A stretch of DNA of 64,000 nucleotides from Rhodobacter capsulatus (lineage in GTDB: Bacteria > Pseudomonadota > Alphaproteobacteria > Rhodobacterales > Rhodobacteraceae): the NCBI RefSeq assembly GCF_005144475.1, contig NZ_SWJZ01000063.1, positions 1 to 64,000 of the forward strand, given 5' to 3'. A program made the position numbers and the translations under genes. Numbering within the stretch: the stretch's first letter is position 1; every line of letters starts with the position of its first letter. Below the pieces are notes generated by a model. The model had not been told where the DNA came from. It ran no database searches and saw nothing but the letters and a program-made list of their open reading frames with translations. This document shows positions 1 through 8,047 of this stretch, piece after piece.

Positions 1-27
1 TATTCCCCACCGGTTAGGAGGGAAGTG

Positions 28-56
28 GTGGCGGGGCTCAATCCAAGCCCCGCCAC
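28..56. other. stem-loop, 11-bp perfect stem
   Basis: Arms at 28-38 (GTGGCGGGGCT) and 46-56 pair perfectly around a 7-nt loop (CAATCCA). There is no T-run on either side, so it is not a clear intrinsic terminator. It could end transcription from a gene outside the window or be a phage RNA/DNA structure. Seen directly; role unknown. Confidence 0.5.
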
Positions 57-90
57 ACGCCCCCGGCCTCTTCTGCGATGATGCGCCACC

Positions 91-138
91 GCGATCAGCC
101 GGGGGTTGCCCACGAGAACGCGGGCAACCGTTGATCGC
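91..138. other. two-tier hairpin upstream of prophage control gene
   Basis: An outer 7-bp stem (91-97 GCGATCA with 132-138) encloses an inner perfect 8-bp stem (104-111 GGTTGCCC with 122-129) and a 10-nt loop. No open reading frame of note overlaps. It may be a small structured RNA or a 5' control element; nothing in the sequence decides between these. Confidence 0.4.
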
Positions 139-179
139 CAGGGAACGGGCCAGACCACCTTCGCCGCAATCGCCCCCGG

Positions 180-236
180 TTGACCCCGGACAAATGTCCG
201 GTGGTATAATGATACCTCCCCGGACTAGCGTCCGGG
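180..236 (+). promoter_or_regulatory. promoter and palindromic operators of the mor-like gene
   Basis: A consensus -10 box TATAAT lies at 205-210 with TTGACC at 180-185 (19-bp spacer, longer than the usual 17). Three palindromes overlap it: GGACA-AA-TGTCC at 188-199 in the spacer, GGTAT-N4-ATACC at 203-216 over the -10 box, and CCCGGAC-N4-GTCCGGG at 219-236 just downstream. The arrangement suggests repressor binding at the promoter that drives the gene at 264. Binding protein not identifiable from the window. Confidence 0.5.
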
Positions 237-263
237 AGACAGGCAAAACGGAGGCATCCCGGC

Positions 264-722
264 ATGACACCCCTTCCCGTTCGGTCCGGTTACGCGGACG
301 AAACCGACGCATCTCTGATCAAGGAGGCGATCCTTGACGAGTTGGGCGAATGGGCCTTCGGGCAGATTTGCAAGGCGTTCGGCGGGCAACAGATCGACAT
401 TCCGGCCAGGGCGAACACTGTCACCGAGGGGCACTTTCTTTCCCAGGCATTGGGCCTCGATAACGCCCGGCTGCTGTGCGAGGCGGTCGGGCCTGCGCGG
501 TTCTATGTGCCGCGCCTTTGCAAGGCCGAAGACCGGGACGCCCGGCTTGTTGACATGGTGCGCCGCGGCCTCGCCAACTGGGAGATTTCCCGCGCGGTGT
601 CGCTGACCGAACGGCATGTGCGGCGGCGCCTGTCGCAGCTGGGCGTCAGCAATCCCAACCGCAAGCCCCGGAACCGTTATTTCGGCGCGAGTTGCGCCAC
701 CGCAGCGGGCGGGGCGTCCTGA
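264..722 (+). CDS. Mor-like middle-operon transcription activator of a Mu-like prophage
   Basis: 152 residues. The middle of the protein (about residues 25-75) has the Mor pattern: acidic N-terminal helix, then AFGGQQIDIPAR, which matches the GG-x-x-I/Y-I/V-P signature of phage Mu Mor/C activators. Residues 100-125 (VDMVRRGLANWEISRAVSLTERHVRRR) form a helix-turn-helix. Mor activates the phage middle promoter by binding as a dimer next to RNA polymerase. The ATG at 264 has GGAGG at 250-254. The gene opens the prophage remnant and its promoter carries three palindromes. Family known; target promoter inferred, perhaps in the 723-848 gap. Homology call rests on motif recognition only. Confidence 0.6.
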   Translation: MTPLPVRSGYADETDASLIKEAILDELGEWAFGQICKAFGGQQIDIPARANTVTEGHFLSQALGLDNARLLCEAVGPARFYVPRLCKAEDRDARLVDMVRRGLANWEISRAVSLTERHVRRRLSQLGVSNPNRKPRNRYFGASCATAAGGAS

Positions 723-848
723 TATGCCCCGCGCCGCGATCCTGACGGGGGGTTAACACCCCTTCCCACCCTTTCCGGGGCGTGACCACCGGGAAGGGCA
801 CAGACCGCGCCCAGCGGCGCGGAAATCAACCAGAGCCAAGGAACGCAA

Positions 849-1793
849 ATGCAACCTCTGAACCAGAATTCCGCCCGCGTGATCGACCCCGTCCTGTCGG
901 GCATCGCGCAGGGCTATATCCACCCGCAGCGGGTGGGCCACATCCTGTTCCCCTCGATCGCGGTTCCGGCCTCGGGCGGGCAGGTGATCGAATTCGGGCG
1001 CGAAGGCTTCGTCAACTACAACTCGCGCCGCGCGCCGGGGGCGAGTGTCCAGCGCATCCAGTTCGGCTATGAGGGCAAGCCCTATGCGCTGCAGAACTTC
1101 GCCCTCGATACGCCGGTTCCGCGCGAATTCGCCCAAGACGCCGCCGCCGTGCCGGGTCTCGATCTGGGCAAGCGCGCCGTCAATACGGTGATGAATTCGC
1201 TGACGCTGACGCTGGAAATCGACCAGGCGGCGTTGGCGACCGATGCGACGCACTATGGCAACAGCAACAAGCTTGCCTTGGCTGGAACGGCTTGCTGGGA
1301 CGACGACCTGAGCACCCCCATGCAGGACATCGAGAACGCGAAAGACCAGGTGCGGACCACCTGCGGCATCGATCCGAACCGCATGGTGATCAGCTCGAAA
1401 GGCTTCCGGGCGCTCAAGCTTCACCCGAAAATCGTCGAACGGTTCAAATACACCACCGCCGAAAGCATCACGGCGCAGATGCTGGCGGGCCTGTTCGAGC
1501 TGGAAGAACTGGCGGTGGGCAAGGCCACCTATCTCGACCCCAAGACCCCGGATGCCGCGGCCAAGGAAGCTTGGGGCAACTTCGCCGTGCTGGGCTATGT
1601 GCCGTCGCAGGATGCGGCGATGGATCAGCCGTCCTTCGGCTACACCTACACCCTGACCGGGCATCCCTTCGTGGAAACGCCGCGCTGGGATGGCGATTGC
1701 CGGTCGTGGGTCTATGGCGTCACCTATCAGCGCGCGCCGCAGCTGACGGGCATCGCCTCGGGCTTCCTGTTTCAGAACATCGTGGGGGCGTGA
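849..1793 (+). CDS. phage major capsid protein (HK97-fold, gpE/gpT-like)
   Basis: 314 residues, the usual length of such coat proteins. The N-terminal DPVLSGIAQGY segment, the central HYGNSNKLALAGTACWDD stretch and SSKGFRALKLHPKIVERFKY followed by a C-terminal beta-rich part resemble capsid proteins of Mu-like and lambda-E-like prophages in alphaproteobacteria. It would form the icosahedral head shell. AAGGAA at 838-843 supports the ATG at 849. The next gene starts 3 bp after the stop. In phage Mu the protease/scaffold gene precedes the capsid gene; here the order is reversed. No portal or terminase gene is nearby, so the remnant is unlikely to make virions. Confidence 0.6.
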   Translation: MQPLNQNSARVIDPVLSGIAQGYIHPQRVGHILFPSIAVPASGGQVIEFGREGFVNYNSRRAPGASVQRIQFGYEGKPYALQNFALDTPVPREFAQDAAAVPGLDLGKRAVNTVMNSLTLTLEIDQAALATDATHYGNSNKLALAGTACWDDDLSTPMQDIENAKDQVRTTCGIDPNRMVISSKGFRALKLHPKIVERFKYTTAESITAQMLAGLFELEELAVGKATYLDPKTPDAAAKEAWGNFAVLGYVPSQDAAMDQPSFGYTYTLTGHPFVETPRWDGDCRSWVYGVTYQRAPQLTGIASGFLFQNIVGA

Positions 1794-1795
1794 TC

Positions 1796-2716
1796 ATGGT
1801 GAACCAAGGAACGGGCATTCCTTCGCAATCCGCGCCGGGCAGCTTCGGACCGATCGAGGTCTTTCGGGTCGGCACCTTCAGCGACATGTCGGGCACGAAG
1901 CAGACCATCGGGCGTCAGACCTTGGCCAGCATCGCGGCCAGCTATAACGCCGAGGCCAACCCGGCCCCGGTGGTGATCGGGCACCCTGAAACCGACGCCC
2001 CGGCTTTCGGCTGGGTGGATCGTCTCTTTGTCGAAAACGACGTTCTCAAGGCGACGGTGCGCGACGTGGTGCCGGAATTTGCCGATGCGGTGAAGGCCGG
2101 GCGTTACAAGCGCGTCTCGATCTCGCTTTTCACGCCCGGCTCGACGGCGAACCCGACCCCCGGTGATTTTCACCTGCGCCATGTCGGCTTCCTCGGGGCG
2201 ACGGCCCCCGCCGTGCCCGGCCTGAAGCCGGTCAAGTTCGCGGGCGGGGCGGGCGAAAGCATCGCCCTTTCGCAGAACTTCGCCGCGCCGCTTTCGCCCG
2301 AGGCGCGCGAGCTGGCGCAGCTGCGCCGTGAAGCCGTGGAACGGCGGGTGGAAGACCTGATCCAGTCGGGCCGGGTGCTGCCCGCGTTCAAGGACGAGGT
2401 GCTGAGCTTCGCCGCGCACCTGGGCAGCTCCGATACCGTCAGCTTTTCTGACGGCAGCGAAAAACCCGCCCGTGACTGGTTCTTCGACTACCTCGCCAAA
2501 CAGCCGTCCGTGGTAAGCTTCGGGGAATTCGACCTTGGCCCCGATCCGTTCAAGGCTGGCGGCGCGCCGCGCGCTCCTGGCGGTGTCGAGGTTCCGGCAG
2601 GCTACACCATCGACCCGCGCGGCAGCGACCTTGCGGCGCGGGCGTCGGAAGTCAGCCGGGCCAAGGGCATCAGCTTTGCCGACGCGCTCGATCTCGTGCA
2701 AGGGCAGGGGCGGTGA
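1796..2716 (+). CDS. Mu gpI-like prohead protease/scaffold protein
   Basis: 306 residues starting at ATG 1796, just after the capsid stop. The N-terminal half carries the Mu protein I signature: IEVFRVGTFSDMSG, then a YNAEANPAPVVIGHPETDAPAFGWV segment and ISLFTPGS (about residues 12-110). This family cleaves scaffold and coat during prohead assembly, and the C-terminal part acts as scaffold; the residues after 150 are charged and low in hydrophobic content, as expected. TGA at 2714-2716 overlaps the next ATG, so the genes are translationally coupled. The functional call follows the family; the catalytic residues were not assigned. Confidence 0.7.
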   Translation: MVNQGTGIPSQSAPGSFGPIEVFRVGTFSDMSGTKQTIGRQTLASIAASYNAEANPAPVVIGHPETDAPAFGWVDRLFVENDVLKATVRDVVPEFADAVKAGRYKRVSISLFTPGSTANPTPGDFHLRHVGFLGATAPAVPGLKPVKFAGGAGESIALSQNFAAPLSPEARELAQLRREAVERRVEDLIQSGRVLPAFKDEVLSFAAHLGSSDTVSFSDGSEKPARDWFFDYLAKQPSVVSFGEFDLGPDPFKAGGAPRAPGGVEVPAGYTIDPRGSDLAARASEVSRAKGISFADALDLVQGQGR

Positions 2717-3267
2717 TGGCAGGCATCAGCGTCTCGGTTGAACTGCAAGAAGCCGCCGCGCGGCAGGCGCTGCGCGATATGCTCGCACGGATGGGCGATC
2801 TGCGGCCCTTCTACAAGGGTGTTGGGGAAATCCTGTTGAATTCCGCACGTGAACGGTTCGACAGCCAGAGCGGCCCGAATGGTGCGCCCTGGGCGCCGCT
2901 GAAACCGGCGACAGTCCGGGCACGGATCAAGAAAAACCAGCTGCCGTTGATGATCCTTCAGTCAAACACGAATGGCAAAAACAGCAGCCTGAAAGCATCG
3001 CTCAACGCAATTCCCTCCGACAAGGATGTGAGGGTTGGCTCTCCTGTTCGCTGGGCGGCGATCCACCAGCTTGGCGGCACCATCAACAAGGACGCTGGCA
3101 GCCGCTATATGGTCGGGAGGCGCTTTGCTCAGCGCGACAAGGAGGGCGGCAAGGACGTGTCAATCAAGGCGCACTCCATCCGAATTCCGGCACGTCCCTA
3201 CATCGGTGTTTCCGATCTGGATCAGGAGCGCATTCTTGAGGCCGCAGAAGAATGGTTGTCGGTATGA
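2716..3267 (+). CDS. phage virion morphogenesis (tail completion, Mu gpG-like) protein
   Basis: 183 residues. The pattern LLNSARERFDSQSGPNGAPWAPLKPATVRAR near residues 35-75 and the later VRWAAIHQLGGTI followed by ARPYIGVS near the C-terminus are the hallmarks of the phage virion morphogenesis family (Mu gpG, P2 gpS), which completes the tail or joins it to the head. The ATG overlaps the upstream stop (TGATG at 2714-2718). Its own stop overlaps the tape-measure start at 3264. A GTG at 2713 is a possible but weaker start. Confidence 0.75.
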   Translation: MAGISVSVELQEAAARQALRDMLARMGDLRPFYKGVGEILLNSARERFDSQSGPNGAPWAPLKPATVRARIKKNQLPLMILQSNTNGKNSSLKASLNAIPSDKDVRVGSPVRWAAIHQLGGTINKDAGSRYMVGRRFAQRDKEGGKDVSIKAHSIRIPARPYIGVSDLDQERILEAAEEWLSV

Positions 3268-6200
3268 GCGGGCCTTTCGTCTATGAGCTGATTTTCAAGG
3301 GAAACGCGACCAGCGCGACGGCGGCGGCCAAGGAAGTGCTAGCCGCAACGGATGCGCTGGCAGCGGAAACGCAAGGCGCGGCGGCGGTCACCAATCAGGA
3401 CACCGCCGCCACGGTCCAAAATGCGAATGCCAAGCGCAATGCAGCGAGCGCATCGCGTGAGGCAGCCGCCGCGGCCGAGGCAGAAGCCCGCGCCCGCGAG
3501 GCCCTGCGCAAATCGGCTCTTCCTGATCCGATGCCATTGCAGCCCCCGCCTCCGGTTCTGCCGCCCGCTCATGTTCCCACGCCCTTGCCCATGCCCGCCA
3601 CCCCCACGGGATCGCAGCAAAGCGGGGCCGGTGCGGCCTATGCCGCAAACCTTGGCTACCAGTTCAACGACATCGCCATGATGACGATGGCCGGGCAAAA
3701 CCCGATGATGCTGATGATGCAGCAAGGCACGCAGGTTACGCAGGTCATGGGGCAGATGCGGGCTTCCGGCCTGAGTGTCGGGACCGCGCTGCGCGGGGCT
3801 TTCATGGGGATGCTCAACCCCATGTCTTTGGCAACCATGGCCGTGATCGGCTTTGGCACGGCAGCCGTGCAATGGCTGATGGACACACGCGAGGGGACCA
3901 AAGACCTCGATCAAGCGTTGTCCGATCTGCAAAGCTCGACCAAATCCCTCGACGGCGCCATGAAGGCAGCGAAGGAAGGGTCTTCCGATCTGGTCGAGCA
4001 ATACGGCAGCGGGGCCAAGGCGGCGCGCGAAATGAACCTCGCCATTCTGACGCTCTCGCGGGCAAAATCGGCCCTCGATCTCAAAGACGCCCTGGGCAGC
4101 ATCGGTGAAAAGATCGGAGACGTCTCGACCTTCGGCGTCGTTCGCCTGCAAAAGCTGGAGGAACAGTTCAACCTGACCAACAAGGGCGCGGTTGGGGTCA
4201 AGGACGCGCTCGATCTGTTCTTGCACGCCAAGACCAATGAAGATCGGCAGATCTTTGCGCAGCGGTTGGCAACCGCCTTGGCTCAGGCTGAATATGCCAC
4301 CGGGGGAGCCACACGGGAGGCGCTCGCGTTTGGTGAAAATGTCGCCAAGGTCGCGCTTGAGGCGCAGAATGTTAAGGGCACGACTGAGCAGATCGACGCC
4401 CTGGTGAAATCGGTCGCCAAGACGGACATGGGGGCACCCTACAAGAGCGGCGCTGAAAAGGGCAAAGAACTCCTGGGCATTCTGTCCGATCTTCGGAACG
4501 TGATGAAGGAGACGCGCGGTCCTTACGATCTGGCCGACGATCTCGAAATGACGCAGCGGATCGCCAAGGCCACTGCGGAATATGGTGCCGACAGTCTCGA
4601 AGTGAAGCGCCTGCAGATCGAGGCCGAGCGTCAGGATTTCGAACGGCAACTGCGGGACATGACGCAGCTGACCGAGGCTCACAAGCAAGAGCTGCGCGAG
4701 CGGTGGGAAGCGGCCAAGGGGCTGAATTCTGCCGACCCCTTCGGCACCATCGCAGCCGGTCGCGACTATCTGCGCACCCAAGCCGAGAGCATCGCCAAGA
4801 CGCAGCTCGAACTGAGCCTGGTCGGACAGACAGAAGAAACGCGGCGGCGTGTGCTGGCCCTTTATGAAGCCGAACTCGAAATCCGTCAGCGCAACATAAA
4901 TCCTGACAGTTCGCTTGCGGCCATGATGCGGGATGCGTCCGTGACGGCTTCCGAAGCTGAAGCGACCCTGAAGCGGATCAGCGACGGATGGGGAACGGTG
5001 ACAAAGGCGGGTGAAACCGCCATTGACGGCATCTTCGACGCCCTCAAACAGGGGGACGTTAAGGGCGCATTCGACAGTTTGGCCGACGAAATCGGCTCGA
5101 TGTTCGAACAACTGGCGATCACCAACCCCCTCAAGAACGCGATCTTCGGCAGCGATTATTCCACCATGTTCGATGTCGGCGGTCTGTCAGGAATTTGGGA
5201 CAGGCTCACCGGAAAAGCCGGTCCCATCGACGGTTCGAAGCTTGCCGCCACGGCCGCGGCGCAGTCTGTCGCGAACATGAACGTGACCGCAGCAACGGTA
5301 ATTCTTGGCGGAACAGGGATTGGCGCATTGGCCGGTGGCATCGGCGCGGGTGGGGGCATGGGCGGCTTGCAAGGCACGTCCGATGTGCAATCGCAGGTCT
5401 GGAACTACTTCTCGGCCAAGGGTCTCAAGCCGCACCAGGTGGCGGCGATCATGGGCAATGTGCAGGCCGAAAGCGGCTTCAATCCGACGATCCCAGGCGA
5501 TGGAGGCACAAGCCTCGGGCTGTTCCAGCACCATGGCGCGCGCGCGGATGGCCTCCTTTCCTCTCTTGGCGGACGTCAGAACCTTGGCAACGTGCAGGGG
5601 CAGCTTGATTACGTCTGGAAGGAGCTCAACAGCTCCCATTCCGGCGCGCTGGCCGCGTTGAAGGCCGCGCCGGATGTGTCGAGCGCAACCAATGCCTGGA
5701 TGCGTCAGTTTGAGCGCCCGTCTGACGACGCGATGCAGAAAAGCTGGTCAACCCGGCTTGGTGCCGCCGAACAGGCGATGGCGAAATTCGGCACCACCAC
5801 GACGCTCGCCACCGGCCAGTTGGGCACCATGGGCACTGGCTTCGACAAGTTCGGGCAGGCGCTTGGTGGCGCCGTGCAGGGCGGTGGTGGCGGAGGCTTC
5901 TGGGGCACGCTGTTTTCGGGCATCATGAGCGGCCTCGGCATCCCCGGCTTCGCCGGCGGCGGGCGCCACGACGGTGGCCTGCGGATCGTTGGCGAATCCG
6001 GCCCAGAGGTCGAATATACCGGCCCGAGCACGATTGTCCCCGCCGACCTGACGCAGCGCATTCTCACTGGCGGTGCCCCGGCTGCCAGCGCGACCCAGAT
6101 CGACGCGCGACCGGTGATCAACATCACCAACAATTCTTCGGTGCCCGTGCAGGGCGAGGTGCAGGAGACCACGGATAGCCGCGGGCAGCGCCGGTTTGAA

Positions 6201-6308
6201 CTCGTGATGGCCGATGCCGTCGCGAAGGGCCTGACCGCTGGCGGAGGTCAGGCGCGGCGGACCATGCGGGATTACTACGGCATCAATCCGGTCGGGATAG
6301 CGCGCTGA
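3264..6308 (+). CDS. phage tail tape measure protein with C-terminal tail-lysozyme domain
   Basis: 1014 residues. The N-terminus is Ala/Lys/Glu-rich coiled coil with a Pro-rich break near residues 90-120, followed by a hydrophobic segment (MLNPMSLATMAVIGFGTAAVQWLM, about residues 185-210) and long helical repeats, typical of tape measures that set tail length. Around residues 705-835 lies a phage tail-lysozyme domain: SAKGLKPHQVAAIMGNVQAESGFNP then GGTSLGLFQHHGAR, with the Glu of QAESG as likely catalytic acid; it would open peptidoglycan at injection. A Gly-rich region follows. ATGA overlap at 3264 sets the start; ATG 3252 is the alternative. It is the last prophage gene, with no downstream tail genes. 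Confidence 0.85.
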   Translation: MSGPFVYELIFKGNATSATAAAKEVLAATDALAAETQGAAAVTNQDTAATVQNANAKRNAASASREAAAAAEAEARAREALRKSALPDPMPLQPPPPVLPPAHVPTPLPMPATPTGSQQSGAGAAYAANLGYQFNDIAMMTMAGQNPMMLMMQQGTQVTQVMGQMRASGLSVGTALRGAFMGMLNPMSLATMAVIGFGTAAVQWLMDTREGTKDLDQALSDLQSSTKSLDGAMKAAKEGSSDLVEQYGSGAKAAREMNLAILTLSRAKSALDLKDALGSIGEKIGDVSTFGVVRLQKLEEQFNLTNKGAVGVKDALDLFLHAKTNEDRQIFAQRLATALAQAEYATGGATREALAFGENVAKVALEAQNVKGTTEQIDALVKSVAKTDMGAPYKSGAEKGKELLGILSDLRNVMKETRGPYDLADDLEMTQRIAKATAEYGADSLEVKRLQIEAERQDFERQLRDMTQLTEAHKQELRERWEAAKGLNSADPFGTIAAGRDYLRTQAESIAKTQLELSLVGQTEETRRRVLALYEAELEIRQRNINPDSSLAAMMRDASVTASEAEATLKRISDGWGTVTKAGETAIDGIFDALKQGDVKGAFDSLADEIGSMFEQLAITNPLKNAIFGSDYSTMFDVGGLSGIWDRLTGKAGPIDGSKLAATAAAQSVANMNVTAATVILGGTGIGALAGGIGAGGGMGGLQGTSDVQSQVWNYFSAKGLKPHQVAAIMGNVQAESGFNPTIPGDGGTSLGLFQHHGARADGLLSSLGGRQNLGNVQGQLDYVWKELNSSHSGALAALKAAPDVSSATNAWMRQFERPSDDAMQKSWSTRLGAAEQAMAKFGTTTTLATGQLGTMGTGFDKFGQALGGAVQGGGGGGFWGTLFSGIMSGLGIPGFAGGGRHDGGLRIVGESGPEVEYTGPSTIVPADLTQRILTGGAPAASATQIDARPVINITNNSSVPVQGEVQETTDSRGQRRFELVMADAVAKGLTAGGGQARRTMRDYYGINPVGIAR

Positions 6309-6376
6309 TGGGTTCGGAACGATTTCCCGCCTAATTGCGAACTGAAGGAACATTGTTCCGATTGGTGAGATTTCGC

Positions 6377-6480
6377 GGCTTCCCACCTTGTTTCAAAATG
6401 TATGCGATGCAATCCCAATTATTTTCATTCATTATCATAACCTTACATGTCATTTCCATTTCGGAACAAGGTGGGAAGCC
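6377..6480. repeat. 104-bp MITE-like element with 24-bp terminal inverted repeats
   Basis: Positions 6377-6400 and 6457-6480 are inverted copies matching at 22 of 24 bases (GGCTTCCCACCTTGTT at the outer end). They enclose a 56-bp AT-rich core unlike the GC-rich surroundings. No ORF of value crosses it. I see no clear target duplication. It sits in the gap between the prophage tape measure and the IS91-type remnant. Could also be a large phage terminator hairpin, but the core is too long for that. Confidence 0.55.
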
Positions 6481-6971
6481 AGGCAACACCTTGGCAGCCA
6501 ATGGCCGACCTGTTTCCGGCGCATTTTCGCTCATCTCAGCACATAAAATGTCTTTTGGCTCAGAATGTTAGCTTGCGCCAAGAAGTGCTTCCTTCATGGT
6601 GGCCTTGTGCAAGTTTTTGCGTGCTGAATGTCAGTTTTTGGGGCCAGTAAAGGCACTTGGTAACATTCGCCCGCGTCCTGCGTCACGTCTCCATGTCGCT
6701 GTTCTTTAAGCCTTTTCATGCCCTTGCAGGTTTTTACCCCGTCCGGAAGCTTTGTGTCAAAGGTAGTCCCCCCCTACACGAAGAAGGCGAGTTCCCCGGC
6801 GCAGTGCAAGGCGAGCAGACCTTCAAGGAACAGGCGCCGAAACAGCCGCGACAGCACCCGAACATGCAAGAAAAAGCCCGGCTTGCAGGCAATCCAGTGG
6901 GTGCCGTCAGGCGACAGGCCGCCGCCCGGAACGATCATGTGGATGTGGGGATGGTGGGTCAGCGCAGAGCC

Positions 6972-7003
6972 CGTCGTGTCGAAGACGCGCCCGCGGCACG
7001 ATG
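6972..7003 (-). repeat. 32-bp palindromic element, copy A (in transposase)
   Basis: On the minus strand: CATCGTGCCG, two variable bases, GGCGCGTCTT, CGACACGACG. The outer 10-base arms are imperfect inverted repeats (8 of 10). It adds nine residues (read as CRGRVFDTT) between VLHT and SALTHH of the transposase without breaking frame. Two further copies are at 7711-7742 and 8016-8047. Confidence 0.75.
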
Positions 7004-7325
7004 TGTGCAGCACCGCCGTCATGCCGAGCCGTGTGGCCCAAGGCGTTTGGGGTCGGCCGCGATGGTCATGACCGTTTCGGCCGAAGCGCGGAACAGCAGG
7101 TCATAGACCGCCTTCTTGTTCCAGAACGCGACCTGCGCGATCTCGGCCGACAGGGTGAAGACGACGTGGAAATATTCGACCGGCAGCAGATCCTCGGCGC
7201 GCGCGGCCATCCAGTCGCGCGCCGCCGGGCCCTGGCATTTGGGGCAATGCCGGTTCTTGCAGGAGTTATAGGCGATGTGCTGGTGGCCGCAGTTGGCGCA
7301 ACCGGCCACATGCCTGGCCCAAGCG

Positions 7326-7375
7326 CGTTTTCGCTACAAACGATCCCCCGGATCGTTTGCTTGACGCTCAAACTC
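7326..7375. repeat. hairpin insertion in transposase, 10-bp perfect arms
   Basis: CAAACGATCC (7337-7346), CCC loop, GGATCGTTTG (7350-7359) form a perfect 10-bp hairpin. The flanking conserved transposase text (IEACR on one side, ALG then a frameshifted GHVAGC-type segment on the other) shows that roughly 45-50 bp were added here. Limits are approximate because the unoccupied sequence is inferred from the family pattern. Confidence 0.6.
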
Positions 7376-7710
7376 CGGCAGGCCTCGATCGCCGACATTA
7401 CCTTCAGCTGGGTCAGGCTGACATGCCCCGCATTGGCCCGTCGCCACGCCGGGCCATGGGTGCGGAAGATGTCAGCCAGTTCCAGCGATGGGCGGGGCAT
7501 AGAGCCCCGGCATCAATCCGGGCCGTCGGATCGCAGCACCCTGTCCTGCACAAGCTTCATCTGTTCGAAGGGGCTGACGGTGCTCTGGATCGTCTTGGTG
7601 GCGACATGGGCATACCGCGCCGTGGTGCTGAGCTCGGGCCGTGAACCAACAGAACCTGGATCACCCGCACATCGGTATTGGCCTCGAGCAGATGCGTGGC
7701 GAAGCTGTGG

Positions 7711-7742
7711 CATCGTGCCGGAGGCGCGTCTTCGACACGACG
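7711..7742 (+). repeat. 32-bp palindromic element, copy B (in integrase, opposite orientation)
   Basis: Same consensus as copies A and C with GA at the variable positions, but inserted in the opposite orientation relative to the host gene. The integrase reads RRVEDAPPARC through it, with net +9 codons between KPATLHT and HSFATHLL, and no stop is created. Confidence 0.75.
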
Positions 7743-7779
7743 GGTGTGCAGGGTCGCGGGCTTCGTGATCCCCGCATTC

Positions 7780-7812
7780 GCCATGGTCCTCGGACCAATG
7801 GCGGACCATGGC
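7780..7812. repeat. palindromic insertion with 10-bp perfect arms in integrase
   Basis: GCCATGGTCC (7780-7789) and GGACCATGGC (7803-7812) are perfect inverted arms with a 13-nt spacer that itself contains a near-copy of an arm (GGACCAATGGC). It lies between FMAAKE and AGITKPATLHT of the integrase, shifts the frame by one and brings in a TGA at 7813-7815. Confidence 0.55.
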
Positions 7813-8015
7813 TCATTCCTTGGCCGCCATGAAAGCGCGGTTCAGCTGCCTGGACGACAGCGGCGAGATCTTCGGCTTGCCCGGAAACAGCCAGCCTTCG
7901 GGCCGGGACTCGCGCCAATATTGCCGCAGCACCTCCAGCAGGCTGGGCGACAACATGGCTTGCCGGTCCTTGCTCCCTTTGCCTTGTTCGACATGGATCA
8001 GCATGCGCTGGCTGT

Positions 8016-8047
8016 CGTCGTGTCGAAGACGCGCCGTCGGCACGATG
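8016..8047 (-). repeat. 32-bp palindromic element, copy C (in integrase)
   Basis: Variable bases AC (minus strand); otherwise identical to copies A and B. It adds nine residues (VPTARLRHD) between LKVRDI and DSQRM of the integrase, in frame. The reading frame used differs from those in copies A and B, so all three frames tested are open. Confidence 0.75.

Larger units (their letters stand above)
6771..7500 (-). pseudogene. IS91-family (HUH/Y2) transposase, truncated and frameshifted
   Basis: Read on the minus strand from 7500: an N-terminal segment (SLELADIFRTHGPAWRRA), a zinc-binding segment (CANCGHQHIAYNSCKNRHCPKCQG, about 7230-7306), then VVFTLSAEIAQVAFWNKK and, in another frame, HHPHIHMIVPGGGLSPDG with the HxH metal motif of HUH nucleases. 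Two breaks are visible: near 7310-7325, next to a hairpin insertion, and near 7040, where one base shifts the frame. A 32-bp element copy (6972-7003) interrupts the segment before HHPHIH but keeps frame. The catalytic-tyrosine C-terminal half is missing. Inactive. Confidence 0.8.

Noticed and set aside
1-6308. Gene transfer agent cluster
   Set aside because: The proteins look Mu-like (Mor, gpI, gpG) and the order differs from the RcGTA set as I know it.
6405-6450. Fur/zinc-box-like AT-rich stretch
   Set aside because: It has no good 19-bp palindrome and is the core of an inverted-repeat element with no gene beside it.
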